DNA of 64,000 nucleotides from LMUY01 sp964235495 (lineage in GTDB: Bacteria; Pseudomonadota; Alphaproteobacteria; Acetobacterales; Acetobacteraceae). The notes below the pieces were generated by a model that was given only the letters and a program-made list of their open reading frames with translations, made no database searches and was not told the origin of the DNA. Position numbers and translations under genes: made by a program. Where the stretch lies: the NCBI GenBank assembly GCA_964235495.1, contig CAXSAX010000002.1, forward strand, positions 1 through 64,000, written 5' to 3'. Of this stretch, positions 20,758 through 29,851 are shown piece after piece. Numbering within the stretch: the first letter of the stretch is position 1; every line of letters starts with the position of its first letter.

Positions 20758-22296
20758 ATGATGTCCGTCGTCACGCCGATCAAGCCAAGGTATGGTCGAG
20801 ACCTCGACAACTCTGCACTAGCGACGCTTCGCGACGGCATGGGCATGTCAACGGCGCTCGCCTGGTCTTCGGCCCGTTCCGTCCGGTCGCCACGGCTGAC
20901 TTGCGCCATGGCGTTGATCCTGACCGACATGGGCGCTTTCCTGTTGTCCGCTTACCTCGCTGCGCTCGCCGCGACGGCGGTGACAGGTGAGCCCAGCGCT
21001 TGGCTGCAGCATGCGCCCGGAGGTGACGGAGGGCAGCAGGCCCTCGCGCTGACGCTCGGGGTGCCCTTGCTGGGCGTGCTGCTCGCCTTTGCCCGTGGTG
21101 GTCAATACTGGCGCAGGGTGCCGTTCTGGAGCGCGTTGCGCGACATGCTGATGGCAAGCCTGCTGGCCCTGCTTTGCGGGGGCTTCCTACAATATTCGAT
21201 GCAGCGTCACGACTCCCGCCTGTTGCTTGGGCTGGCCTGGGCGCTGTTCCCGCTCACCACCGTGGCGTCCAGGACCGTTGTTCGTAGCTTGCTGGACCGT
21301 GCGGGCCTGTGGCAGTTGCGCGTCGTGGTCGTGGGCCAGGCTGACACGGCCAAGCAGGCGGAGCAGGCGCTGCTGTCCGAGCCGCGGCTCGGCTACCATG
21401 TCGCCGGGGTCGTGCACCCGGACGAGTTCAGCTCGCGGGGCGGTTCCGCCTACGAGGCCGGGCAGTGGCGCCACGTGCTGCGCCGCCATGCGGCTGACCT
21501 GCTCGTGCTGAGCCTCGACACCTGCGACCCGGCTGCACGGGCGCTGACCGAATCCTTGGTGCGGGAGCGCGTGCCGTTCGCGGCGATGCCGCGCCTAGAT
21601 GGCTTGCCTGTGTTGGGTTTCGAACAGACCTCCTTCTTCAGCCACGATACGATTATGTTCACGTATCGCAACAACCTCGCTCGCCCGGTCTCGCGGGCTG
21701 CCAAGCTGGCGTTCGATCTCTGCGCAGCATCCTTTCTTCTGCTGGCTGCCGCCCCGGTCCTGGCCTTCATCGCCATCGCGGTGAAGCTCGACGGCGGCCC
21801 GGCCTTGTTTGCGCACAAGCGCGTCGGCGCTGGCGGGAAGGAGTTCCCCTGCCTCAAGTTCCGCTCGATGGTGACGAACTCTGATGCCGTGTTGCACAGC
21901 CTGCTCGAGAGCGATCCCGCGGCTGCCGCCGAGTGGGCGGAAACCCGCAAGCTGCGACGGGACCCGCGGGTGACGTGGATCGGCAAGCTGCTCCGCACGA
22001 CAAGCCTGGACGAGCTGCCGCAGCTGTTCAACGTGCTGCGGCTTGAGATGAGCCTGGTCGGCCCCCGCCCCATCGTGCGCTCGGAAGTGGCTCGCTACGC
22101 CGAGGACATCGTGTTCTATTGCGAGGCGCGCCCTGGGCTTACCGGGTTGTGGCAGGTAAGCGGGCGGTCTGATACCAGCTACGCGCACCGGGTGCAGCTC
22201 GATACTTGGTATGTGAAGAATTGGACGCTTTGGCACGACCTGGCGATCCTCGCCAAGACGGTGCCTGCGGTCCTGAAACGTCAGGGGGCTGCTTGA
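20758..22296 (+). CDS. Polyprenyl-phosphate hexose-1-phosphate transferase (WcaJ/WbaP/GumD family)
   Basis: This is the initiating enzyme of the polysaccharide, transferring a hexose-1-phosphate from UDP-sugar to undecaprenyl phosphate at the inner membrane. It has 512 residues. Four N-terminal transmembrane helices (about 50-190) are followed by a nucleotide-binding-like cytoplasmic region (VVVVGQADTAKQAEQALL), a fifth helix (about 325-345) and the catalytic domain with KRVGAGGKEFPCLKFRSM, DELPQLFNVLRLEMSLVGPRP and ARPGLTGLWQVSGRSD. The C-terminal block VQLDTWYVKNWTLWHD is reminiscent of WbaP (galactose) members, but glucose specificity cannot be excluded. It is the first gene of the plus-strand operon and ends on the A of the next ATG. 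Confidence 0.95.
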   Translation: MMSVVTPIKPRYGRDLDNSALATLRDGMGMSTALAWSSARSVRSPRLTCAMALILTDMGAFLLSAYLAALAATAVTGEPSAWLQHAPGGDGGQQALALTLGVPLLGVLLAFARGGQYWRRVPFWSALRDMLMASLLALLCGGFLQYSMQRHDSRLLLGLAWALFPLTTVASRTVVRSLLDRAGLWQLRVVVVGQADTAKQAEQALLSEPRLGYHVAGVVHPDEFSSRGGSAYEAGQWRHVLRRHAADLLVLSLDTCDPAARALTESLVRERVPFAAMPRLDGLPVLGFEQTSFFSHDTIMFTYRNNLARPVSRAAKLAFDLCAASFLLLAAAPVLAFIAIAVKLDGGPALFAHKRVGAGGKEFPCLKFRSMVTNSDAVLHSLLESDPAAAAEWAETRKLRRDPRVTWIGKLLRTTSLDELPQLFNVLRLEMSLVGPRPIVRSEVARYAEDIVFYCEARPGLTGLWQVSGRSDTSYAHRVQLDTWYVKNWTLWHDLAILAKTVPAVLKRQGAA

Positions 22297-23603
22297 TGGT
22301 CTGGTTCCGCCGCTCGCTGCCGCCGCCGCCGATCGTGATCCACGCTCCGCCTGCCACGCCCCGTCGGGCAAAGGTGGTGTTGCCTGGCGAAGCGTTCACG
22401 CCGACTCAGCCAAAGACCGGGCGGCACCGCCTGATCGGCCGCGAGCGGGAACTGGAGCGCATCCTGCAAACCCTGCAGGAGGACCGCGCGCATGTCGTGC
22501 TGTACTCCGAGCGCGGCCGCGGCAAAACATCGCTCGCGAACCGGGTGGTGGAGGCGCTGCGCCGCTCGGGCACGATTGTTGCCCGCCACACCTGCGAAGC
22601 CGGGACGACGTTTGACGACCTGATGCGTGGGCTGATGCGCGACCTGCCGCAATCGCTGCTGGCGGCGCGGGCGACACCGGGGTTGCCGTCGGAGCGCGGC
22701 GACGATGGCTGCGCCCCGGCATTGCCCCCAGGCCCGCTGCGCCCCCTGGATATCGTGACGTTACCGCAACGGCTGGATTGCCGTTTCCTTGTCTGCGTGG
22801 TGGATGAGTTCGACCGCGTGGAAGATCCCGGCACACGCACTCGCCTGGCGGATTTGATCAAGCAGCTGTCGGACCGGGCCGTGCCGTTGCTGTTCCTGAT
22901 CGTCGGCGTATCTGACAACCTCGATCAAATTCTTGGTCAGCATCCTTCGATCCAGCGCGCGGTGCTTGGCGTGCACCTGCCGCTGTTCAGCGACCGTGAC
23001 GTGGCCATGCTGATCGCGCGCGGCGAGACGGATGCCGGCATCGCATTCCCGGCATCCGTAGTGGCGCGGATCACCGTGCTGGCGCGTGGGATGCCTTACA
23101 TGGCGCAGCTGCTCGGCCTGCGGCTGGCACAGGCGGCAAAGGCGCGCGGCGACGCGACCGTGCTCGAAGCCGATTTCGAGGAAGCGGTCAACCGACTGGT
23201 CGAGGACGCCGGGCCGCGGGTCGTTGCGCTCTACGCCGCCCTCACCTCATACGGACGCGACCCCGAGATGGTCCTGGCCTTGCGCCGCATGGCCAGCGCG
23301 CCGCAGGACCCTTGGGGCCGTTTGGCGGTGGTGCAGACGGACGATGGCGGCGCCACCATCGGCGGCCGGCAGCTCTCCGCACCCTGTTGGGAGCAGCTGA
23401 AAGCGGCCAACCTGTTGCAGCCGGCCATGCACGGATCCGACCTGTTCGTGTTCGCCGAGCGTGGGCTGATGCATCATGCGCTGCTGCTCGCGGCGCGGGA
23501 CGCCGTCGGGTCCGAGGCTTCGCCGAGCATGCTGACGAACCCACCGGCAGAGCCGCGGCTGGCGGCCGCGCGACCGCGCCTGGCCTCACTCTCGCGCAGC
23601 TGA
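22296..23603 (+). CDS. AAA/ORC-type ATPase embedded in the polysaccharide operon
   Basis: This 435-residue protein starts with a Pro-rich stretch of about 45 residues. An AAA_16/ORC-like NTPase core follows: GRERELERILQTL, a Walker A (SERGRGKTS, 71-79), a Walker B (CVVDEFDR, about 168-175) and a sensor-1-like strand ending in GVSDN. The C-terminal part (about 290-415) looks helical/winged-helix and is followed by a Pro/Arg tail. Such ATPases resemble the STAND/TniB/ORC1 group; I know of no standard role for one in Wzx/Wzy systems. The start TGATG overlaps the upstream stop, and the Wzz/Wzc-like gene follows after 23 bp, so it is in the operon. Confidence 0.85.
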   Translation: MVWFRRSLPPPPIVIHAPPATPRRAKVVLPGEAFTPTQPKTGRHRLIGRERELERILQTLQEDRAHVVLYSERGRGKTSLANRVVEALRRSGTIVARHTCEAGTTFDDLMRGLMRDLPQSLLAARATPGLPSERGDDGCAPALPPGPLRPLDIVTLPQRLDCRFLVCVVDEFDRVEDPGTRTRLADLIKQLSDRAVPLLFLIVGVSDNLDQILGQHPSIQRAVLGVHLPLFSDRDVAMLIARGETDAGIAFPASVVARITVLARGMPYMAQLLGLRLAQAAKARGDATVLEADFEEAVNRLVEDAGPRVVALYAALTSYGRDPEMVLALRRMASAPQDPWGRLAVVQTDDGGATIGGRQLSAPCWEQLKAANLLQPAMHGSDLFVFAERGLMHHALLLAARDAVGSEASPSMLTNPPAEPRLAAARPRLASLSRS

Positions 23604-23626
23604 GCTGCACCAACCGGAGACGCGCC

Positions 23627-25813
23627 ATGGACACCTATGTGTCTTCCCAGACCGGCGGCATGAGCGGGCTCGCGCAATCGGACACGACGCTGCTGATCGG
23701 CCAGCTCACCCAGGTGCTGCGCCGATTCCTTTGGCTGATCGTTTTGTGCGCCGCGGTGGCTGCGGCGGGCGCGTTCATCTACTCGCATAGCCTGCCCAAG
23801 ACCTACACCGCCAGTGCCCTGATGGCGGTGGAAGGTGACCATTTCGCGATCCCCGAACTGAGCGGCGCGTTGCGGGATGACAATTCGCCCGACCCGATGC
23901 CCATGATCCACACCGAGGTGCAGGCGCTCTCCTCACGCGCCCTCATTTCGCAGGTGGCTGCCCAGATGCACCTGGATGCCAACCCCGAGTTCAATCCCGC
24001 CCTCCGCCCGATCACGCTGCAGCAACGCCTGAAGGACATGGTCGGCGGCTTGCTGTCGCCAATCCTGCCGCAGGCGCCCGCCTTGCCAGCGGATGCTTCG
24101 TCGTCGCCGGGTGCTGTCTTGCCACCGTCGGATGAGCCGGTGGTCGGCAGCGTGGCGCACGCCCTGTCGATCTTCCAGGACAACCGCAGCCTGGTCATCG
24201 CGATCAGCTTCACGTCCCAGGACCCGCAGCTCGCGGCCCGGTTCGTGAACACCCTGCTCGAGACCTACGTGGTGTCGCGCGCGCGGCACCGTGGCGATGC
24301 GAACGCCGAGGCAAGCGCCGTGATCGCCCAACGCGTGGTGCAAGCGCGCGCCGACCTGGACGCGGTCGAGAAGCAGATCAATGATTTGCGCAGCAAGGGT
24401 GACGTGGTGGGCGTGCGCGCCGGCAGCATCGGGCAGCAGCAGGTTGAGGAGCTGACCTCGGCGGCAGCGCGGGCCACGCTGGAGCGGTCGCAGCTCGAGG
24501 TCAGCTACGAGCGTGCGGCGGCGGCGGCCAAGCAGGGTTCGTCCGATGCGTTGGCCTCCGTGCTGCAATCCCCGACCATTTCGCAGCTGCGCAACCAGGT
24601 GGCGCAGTCGTCGCAGCACCTGGCTGAGCTGTCATCGCATTATGGTCCGAACTATCCGGGCATGCGTGCGGCCGCGGCCCAGTTGGCATCGGCCCAAGGG
24701 CAGCTCGGCAGCGAAACCAGCCGCATCGTGGCCTCGCTCGGCGCCCAGCTGCGCGTGGCGCGCGACCAGGAAGCAGACGTGAAGCAGCAGTTGGATGCCG
24801 CTCGCCACGGCGCTGTCACTGCCGAGAATGCCCGTGCCGGGCTGGAGCAGTTGCAGCAGGAAGCAGGGACCCGGCGTGGCCTGTATCAAACCTTGCTGGA
24901 GCGTTCCCAGCAGACGGTGGCGCAGCCGATCAGCAGCCAAACGCCGGATGTTCGCGTTCTCAGCCCGGCCGTGCCGCCCGCCTCTCCTTCAGGGCCGAAC
25001 ATGCGGCTGGCAGCCTTGATGGGCGGCTCGGGCGGTGGGCTGCTCGGCTGCCTGATCGCCCTCACGCAACTCAAGACCACGCGGCGGGTCGAGAATGCGG
25101 AGGACCTCACCCAGGCGACCGGCCTCATCGTCGCCGCCACCTTGCCGCGCCAACTCGTGCGCAATGGGCAAGGCTTGCTCGCATCCGGACCGCCCTCGGA
25201 GGCCGGCGAGGCCGATGCGCAGGCGATGCGCGCGCTGCATGCCCGTCTGCGGTTCACCGGGCGCAGCGGGGTGCCTCGCTGCATCCTGTTCCTGCCGGAA
25301 GCGTCCACGTCAGCGTCCGCCTCCATCTGCGGGCCGTTGGCAGCGTGCTTCGCCCGCGCCGTGGCCGGCGCTGGCGAGCGGGTGCTGTTGATCGAAGCCG
25401 ACCTGCATACGTCGCCGCTCACCCCCATCCTGGGAGCCAGGACACCGCGCAGCGTGGGGCAAACCGGCCTGCTCGCGGTGCTTGCGGGAACGGATTGGCG
25501 TGATGCGGTCTCGCCTGATGTGCATCCGGGGCTGGACCTGCTGCTCGCGTCAGGGCGCGCAAGCGCGCATGAGGCGCTGAACGGCGCGCATTTCCAGAAC
25601 CTGTTGGTCGAGACTCGCGAGGAGTACGACCTGATCGTGGTCAACGCCCCTTCGGCTGCAACGGCCGATGCCGTGCTGCTGGTGCAGCGCGCCGACTCAG
25701 CGGTTCTGGTCATTGATGGCCGGATCGAACGGGCGGTCGCGCACGATGCCGCCGCACGGCTTACCGCCGCCACCCGCACGCCGCTCGCAGCCGTGCTGGT
25801 GCAGCGGACGTGA
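23627..25813 (+). CDS. Wzz/Wzc-like chain-length protein with degenerate BY-kinase domain
   Basis: This 728-residue polysaccharide co-polymerase has a first transmembrane helix at about 35-52, a Wzz region, a periplasmic coiled-coil (about 225-440) and a second helix near 458-480. A C-terminal cytoplasmic domain is shaped like a bacterial tyrosine kinase. The kinase motifs are broken: where Walker A should read GxxGKS/T near residues 550-565 there is PEASTSASAS, Walker A' is LLIEADLHT (about 586) and Walker B is DLIVVNAPS (about 668). There is no tyrosine-rich tail; the protein ends VLVQRT. It probably organises chain length without phosphorylation. The ATG at 23627 follows GGAGA. Confidence 0.93.
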   Translation: MDTYVSSQTGGMSGLAQSDTTLLIGQLTQVLRRFLWLIVLCAAVAAAGAFIYSHSLPKTYTASALMAVEGDHFAIPELSGALRDDNSPDPMPMIHTEVQALSSRALISQVAAQMHLDANPEFNPALRPITLQQRLKDMVGGLLSPILPQAPALPADASSSPGAVLPPSDEPVVGSVAHALSIFQDNRSLVIAISFTSQDPQLAARFVNTLLETYVVSRARHRGDANAEASAVIAQRVVQARADLDAVEKQINDLRSKGDVVGVRAGSIGQQQVEELTSAAARATLERSQLEVSYERAAAAAKQGSSDALASVLQSPTISQLRNQVAQSSQHLAELSSHYGPNYPGMRAAAAQLASAQGQLGSETSRIVASLGAQLRVARDQEADVKQQLDAARHGAVTAENARAGLEQLQQEAGTRRGLYQTLLERSQQTVAQPISSQTPDVRVLSPAVPPASPSGPNMRLAALMGGSGGGLLGCLIALTQLKTTRRVENAEDLTQATGLIVAATLPRQLVRNGQGLLASGPPSEAGEADAQAMRALHARLRFTGRSGVPRCILFLPEASTSASASICGPLAACFARAVAGAGERVLLIEADLHTSPLTPILGARTPRSVGQTGLLAVLAGTDWRDAVSPDVHPGLDLLLASGRASAHEALNGAHFQNLLVETREEYDLIVVNAPSAATADAVLLVQRADSAVLVIDGRIERAVAHDAAARLTAATRTPLAAVLVQRT

Positions 25814-27021
25814 GCTTGGGCGCCTGGAGCGGTGGGGTGCTGGCGGTCGCCGGGAGCAGTCTGGTGCTGCTTGCGCTCCATCCTTTCACGACTTACCCGC
25901 TCAGCCTGGGTGTGCTCGCCAAGCGGCGTGCGCAGCCTGTTCGGCCAGAGGTTCAGCACTCGGGCAAGGTTGCCTTGTGCGTCTGCGCCTACAACGAAGA
26001 GCGAGTGATCGGCGCCAAGATAGACAACATGCTGGCTATGCGCGCCGCAGTGCCGGAACTTGAAATCCTGGTTTACGTCGATGGCGCGTCGGATCGCACC
26101 ATCGAAATCCTGCAAGGCTACCGGGATCAGCTTCGACTTGTGGCCTCACAGGCTCGCCATGGCAAGACGCATGGCATGAACACGCTGATCAGCCAGACCA
26201 GCGCCGACCTGCTGGTGTTCAGCGATGCCAACGTGATGTTCGCGGCCGACGCGGTTCCCCGCCTGCTCGCGCCCTTCGCTGACCCGGCGGTGGGGGCCGT
26301 GTGCGGCCATTTGCTCTACACCGGACCGGACGGCAACGCGACCGCAGAAACTGGATCGCTCTACTGGCGACTGGAAGAGCGCATCAAGGCGCTGGAAAGC
26401 GCCACCGGGTCAGTCATGGGGGCGGACGGTTCGATTTTTGCAATTCGCCGCGCGCTGCACAGGCCACCGCCGGCAGACCTGATCGACGACATGTACGTCT
26501 CGCTGGCCATTCTCTGCGAAGGCAGCCGCATCGTGCGCGCGGACGATGCTTACGCCTACGAAGAGAGCGTGTCGCGCCCCGGTGAGGAGTTCCGACGCAA
26601 AATTCGCATCGCATGTCAGGCCTTCAACGTGCACCGCGCCCTGTGGTCACGCCTGCGCGCCATGCCGTTGCTCGACCGCTACAAATACGTCTCCCACAAG
26701 TTGCTGCGATGGATTGCGATCTACCTGCTCGTTGCTGGCGGAACGGCAATCCTGGGTGGGATTGCCTTGGCCGGCGATGGCTGGGTGGCACTGGGCCTGC
26801 TGGCCGCTGCCGTGGCATTGTCCGGAGCGAGCTTGGCCGTGCGGAGTGGCCCGCTGGCCACAATCCGAGACGTGCTGGGCGCCTTCGTTGCGACCGGCAT
26901 TGGCGTGGCGCGCTCGCTTCGCGGCGACCGGTTCCAGACCTGGAACCCGCCCGCCTCCGCACGGGGCGCCGTGCGGGTGACGCCGCGGGACTTCGCCGTC
27001 GCCGTGGACGAGCACGTTTGA
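25810..27021 (+). CDS. Membrane glycosyltransferase family 2
   Basis: This GT2 enzyme of 403 residues has one N-terminal helix (about 8-30) and two or three C-terminal helices (about 300-370). It contains VALCVCAYNEERVI, VYVDGASDRT, HGKTHGMNTLI, a DxD-like FSDANVMF, GADGSIFAIRR, DDMYVSL and an RxxRK-like segment (EEFRRKIRIA) in the position of QxxRW of processive synthases. It probably adds a sugar to the lipid-linked repeat unit at the cytoplasmic face. The GTG start at 25810 overlaps the preceding stop (GTGA), showing coupling. Confidence 0.92.
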   Translation: MSLGAWSGGVLAVAGSSLVLLALHPFTTYPLSLGVLAKRRAQPVRPEVQHSGKVALCVCAYNEERVIGAKIDNMLAMRAAVPELEILVYVDGASDRTIEILQGYRDQLRLVASQARHGKTHGMNTLISQTSADLLVFSDANVMFAADAVPRLLAPFADPAVGAVCGHLLYTGPDGNATAETGSLYWRLEERIKALESATGSVMGADGSIFAIRRALHRPPPADLIDDMYVSLAILCEGSRIVRADDAYAYEESVSRPGEEFRRKIRIACQAFNVHRALWSRLRAMPLLDRYKYVSHKLLRWIAIYLLVAGGTAILGGIALAGDGWVALGLLAAAVALSGASLAVRSGPLATIRDVLGAFVATGIGVARSLRGDRFQTWNPPASARGAVRVTPRDFAVAVDEHV

Positions 27022-27023
27022 CC

Positions 27024-28241
27024 ATGCAGATCGCCCTGATCGACCCCTCGCTGTTCACCCTGTTCTATGACCGGGAGCTGGCGGCCGGGCTGGAGCAGGC
27101 TGGCCACCGGGTGACGCTGTACGGCCGCCGGCCCGGCCCGGACGATGGCGAAGCCTCCGGGGTGCGTCTGGTGGAAGCATTCTACCGGCTGGCGGGCAGC
27201 CGGCCCATCGCCGCCCTGCCCGGCCGTTTGCGCCTGGCGGTCAAAGGGTTGGATCATGCCTGGTCCATGGTGCGGCTGATTTCCAAGCTGCGCCGGGTGC
27301 GGCCGGACGTGATCCATTTCCAGTGGCTGCCGTTGCCGATGGTGGACCGGCATCTCCTGGCGTCGCTGCGCCGCGTGGCGCCATTGGTGCTGACCGTGCA
27401 TGACACCAACGCCTTCAACGGCGACCCCTCCTCCCGATTGCAGGCTCGGGGCTTTCCCGAAAGCCTGGCGTGCTTCGACCGGCTGATTGTGCACACCCAG
27501 CAGGGCGAGGCGCGGCTGCAGGCGCAGGGCGTGCCGGCCGGGCGGATCGTGATCGTGCCGCAAGGGACGACCGGGCCTGTTCAAAGCAGCGCGCCGGACC
27601 CGATGGCGGGGGAAATCACTTTCGTGCTGTTCGGCAAGATCAAGCCCTACAAAGGGACGGATATCCTGATCCGGGCCTTTGCAGCCCTCCCCGAGCCCTT
27701 GAAGGCGCAGGCCCGGCTGCGCATCGTGGGCAAGCCCTACATGGACCTCGCTCCCTTGCATGCCCTGGTGCAGGAGCATGGCCTCACGGCCCGGGTCAGC
27801 ATCGAGCCGGGTTTCATCGCGGATGACGAGGTCGCGTCGGTGCTGGCGCCTGGTTGCGTTGCGGTGTTTCCTTACCGCGAGATCGAGAGCAGCGCCGTGC
27901 TGCATCAGGCGCTGGCGTTTGGCCGCCCGGTGATCGCCTCGCGGATCGGCGAATTCCGTGAGCTGTTGGATGATGGCGCGACCGGCATCCTCACGCCCTG
28001 CGAGGATGTCGAGGCCTTTACCGCGGCACTCGCCCGCATGCTGGAAGACCGCGCCTACGCTGCCGGGTGCAGCGCGCATGCGCGGCTTGTCTCGGGCGAG
28101 ACACTGCGCTGGGACGCGGTGGCCCTGCGCACGGCCGCGGTTTACGCAGGCCTGGCGCGGGAGGCGGCTGTTTCGGACGGCCGCAGCCGCGCTACCGAAG
28201 TCAGCAGCAAGATGAGGAAGATCACCGGCGGAAACTGCTGA
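27024..28241 (+). CDS. Glycosyltransferase family 1/4 (GT-B)
   Basis: This 405-residue GT-B enzyme has an N-terminal acceptor domain (LIDPSLFTLFYDREL, DVIHFQWLPLP, VLTVHDTNAF) and a GT4-type donor domain (FVLFGKIKPYKGTDILI, RIVGKPY, FPYREIESSAVLHQALAFGRPVIAS, the EX7E-like region). It starts 3 bp after the previous stop (ATG 27024). The last 33 codons or so lie inside the convergent membrane-protein gene (28142-28241). The tail after AVYAGL (RSRATEVSSKMRKITGGNC) has no family character, so the original stop codon may have been lost. Confidence 0.92.
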   Translation: MQIALIDPSLFTLFYDRELAAGLEQAGHRVTLYGRRPGPDDGEASGVRLVEAFYRLAGSRPIAALPGRLRLAVKGLDHAWSMVRLISKLRRVRPDVIHFQWLPLPMVDRHLLASLRRVAPLVLTVHDTNAFNGDPSSRLQARGFPESLACFDRLIVHTQQGEARLQAQGVPAGRIVIVPQGTTGPVQSSAPDPMAGEITFVLFGKIKPYKGTDILIRAFAALPEPLKAQARLRIVGKPYMDLAPLHALVQEHGLTARVSIEPGFIADDEVASVLAPGCVAVFPYREIESSAVLHQALAFGRPVIASRIGEFRELLDDGATGILTPCEDVEAFTAALARMLEDRAYAAGCSAHARLVSGETLRWDAVALRTAAVYAGLAREAAVSDGRSRATEVSSKMRKITGGNC

Positions 28242-29314
28242 TAGGCGCCTGCGAAGAAGAACATCGTGCAGGCCGGCACCAACAGCCCTGCCTGCACCGG
28301 AGACCGGCGGTTAGCCAGGAACAGCGTCAGGTAAGCCAACAATCCGCCGATGCCGAACTCCAGGCCAATCTTGATCGGCGTGTTCACGTCATACTCGTAG
28401 GCAAGCGGCAATTGTTCGGCCATGCCGCTGCCCAGGCCCACGATCGCCGCTTCGGGCTCAGCCGTCAGCGTGTCGCTCAAGGCCCAGAACGGCGTGATGA
28501 AGCGACGGTGGCCGCTGGTGCTGGGCTGTGAAATCTCGTCCATGCGCTGTTGCAGGGCGTGGGCGATGTCCGGTTGCACGAGGGAGCCGACGCCGAGCAG
28601 GGCACCCATGAGCAGCACCGTGCCGCCGCCAATCGCAATGCCACGCCACCCCATCCCGAGCACCGCGGCTGCCACGAAGCTTCCCAGGACGATCCAGCCG
28701 GTTCCGGAGAAGGACAGCAGCATGGCGACTGCGAACAGGCTGAGATACCGCACCCGCCGGAATGCCAGGACCTCGATGATCAGCCCGAGCGCCATGACTT
28801 GCGAGAACGTGGAGGGCTCGATCAGGAAGAAGCCGTTGCTCTTGTAGAGGTCCGACACGCCTAGGGGAATGACAAGGTTGTAGCCGAATTCGTAGAGGAT
28901 CGAATCAGGCAGGATTCCCTTGAAGGAGAAGATCGACACGCCCACCAGCTGCGCGAAGAACTGGGCTATGCCGCAAACGGAGATGACGGCGAACCAGTAG
29001 TTGACGATGCGAAAAAACCTCGCCTCCTCGACCGGCTCGGCGAAGGTCACCACCGCGAAACCGGTCAGCAGCAGGAACTGCTCCATGGAGGCCATGTTCA
29101 GCGCCCCGCTGTTCGGGCGCAGCCCCTGCCACATCATGGCACTCATCACCAGCATCGCGAGCACCAGGTAGGCCCCAAGGCGGACGCGGTTGAAGGCCAG
29201 CGTTCCTTGCAGCACGGCCCACGCCGCCAGGCAAAGGCCGACCGGACCGACCAAGCTGAACGGTTTGGACCCGAGCGGCACGGCAAAGCGTTGCAGGAAC
29301 AGGCACGCACACAC
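28142..29314 (-). CDS. O-antigen polymerase/ligase-like polytopic membrane protein (Wzy candidate)
   Basis: This hydrophobic protein of about 390 residues has around ten helices and a large extracytoplasmic loop between roughly residues 255 and 310 (DIAHALQQRMDEISQPSTSGHRRF). The topology and the motif region GLGSGMAEQLP fit the Wzy/WaaL-type O-antigen polymerase-ligase group. In this setting it is the candidate polymerase, joining flipped repeat units in the periplasm. The GTG at 29314 may not be the true start, because the first helix seems to extend a few residues upstream (frame open back to about 29400). Its 3' end overlaps the convergent glycosyltransferase by 100 bp. It lies downstream of the Cys-rich protein on the same strand. 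Confidence 0.8.
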   Translation of the reverse strand: MCACLFLQRFAVPLGSKPFSLVGPVGLCLAAWAVLQGTLAFNRVRLGAYLVLAMLVMSAMMWQGLRPNSGALNMASMEQFLLLTGFAVVTFAEPVEEARFFRIVNYWFAVISVCGIAQFFAQLVGVSIFSFKGILPDSILYEFGYNLVIPLGVSDLYKSNGFFLIEPSTFSQVMALGLIIEVLAFRRVRYLSLFAVAMLLSFSGTGWIVLGSFVAAAVLGMGWRGIAIGGGTVLLMGALLGVGSLVQPDIAHALQQRMDEISQPSTSGHRRFITPFWALSDTLTAEPEAAIVGLGSGMAEQLPLAYEYDVNTPIKIGLEFGIGGLLAYLTLFLANRRSPVQAGLLVPACTMFFFAGAYQQFPPVIFLILLLTSVARLRPSETAASRARPA

Positions 29315-29396
29315 CAGGATCGTGGTGAACTGGAGGGCGCGAGTCTGCTTGCTGGCGCGTGGCCGCGCTGCCGTCGCCGCGCGTGGCAGGGTCGTG

Positions 29397-29675
29397 CTAA
29401 CGGCTTGCCGCCTTCACGGCGCCGCGGCAGCCCAGGGAAAGGTCTGACTTGTAGGGGCGCAAGCAGATCAACTGGCTCTGCGCTGACGGAGTGCCGCTCA
29501 ATTCCGGGCAGAACCTAGCCACGTCGCCGCCGCAGCGCGCCGAGACCCGGAGCCGCAATGATTCGGGTGTGGGCGCTGCCGGCGTGCCTTGCAGCATCTG
29601 GGCGGATGCGGCGCCGATTGTATGATAGGCGACAAAGAGCGCCACGGCGGCCAGGCCACACCTGTTTCCCATCAT
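29397..29675 (-). CDS. Small secreted cysteine-rich-repeat protein
   Basis: This 92-residue protein has a signal peptide (about residues 1-24, ending GAASAQ) and one copy of a Cys-rich repeat resembling the Cys_rich_FGFR family. The pattern is RCGGDVARFCPEL, then ICLRPYKSDLSLGCRGAV, with four cysteines. Bacterial members are periplasmic, of unknown function. ATG 29675 has a purine-rich AGGGGGA upstream; ATG 29672 is adjacent. It lies just upstream of the Wzy-like gene on the same strand and divergent from the beta-barrel gene, so it may share the operon of the former. Confidence 0.75.
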   Translation of the reverse strand: MMGNRCGLAAVALFVAYHTIGAASAQMLQGTPAAPTPESLRLRVSARCGGDVARFCPELSGTPSAQSQLICLRPYKSDLSLGCRGAVKAASR

Positions 29676-29851
29676 GCCAAGTGTCCCCCTACGCCTGTCG
29701 CATCCTAGGAGGGGGTCGTGTAAGAAACCAGGCATCGCTGGATAATTCTCCCTGAAGAGTGCAGCTTGTGCCCAAGCTTTTACAATGCCTGCAAACTCGC
29801 AGCCTAATCGAATGCCATGATCATGGCGTTAACAGGCTGCGGCGCGCGGGA

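Noticed and set aside
23627..25813. Calling the Wzc-like protein an active tyrosine kinase
   Set aside because: Walker A lacks GK[ST], Walker B is altered and the tyrosine cluster is missing.
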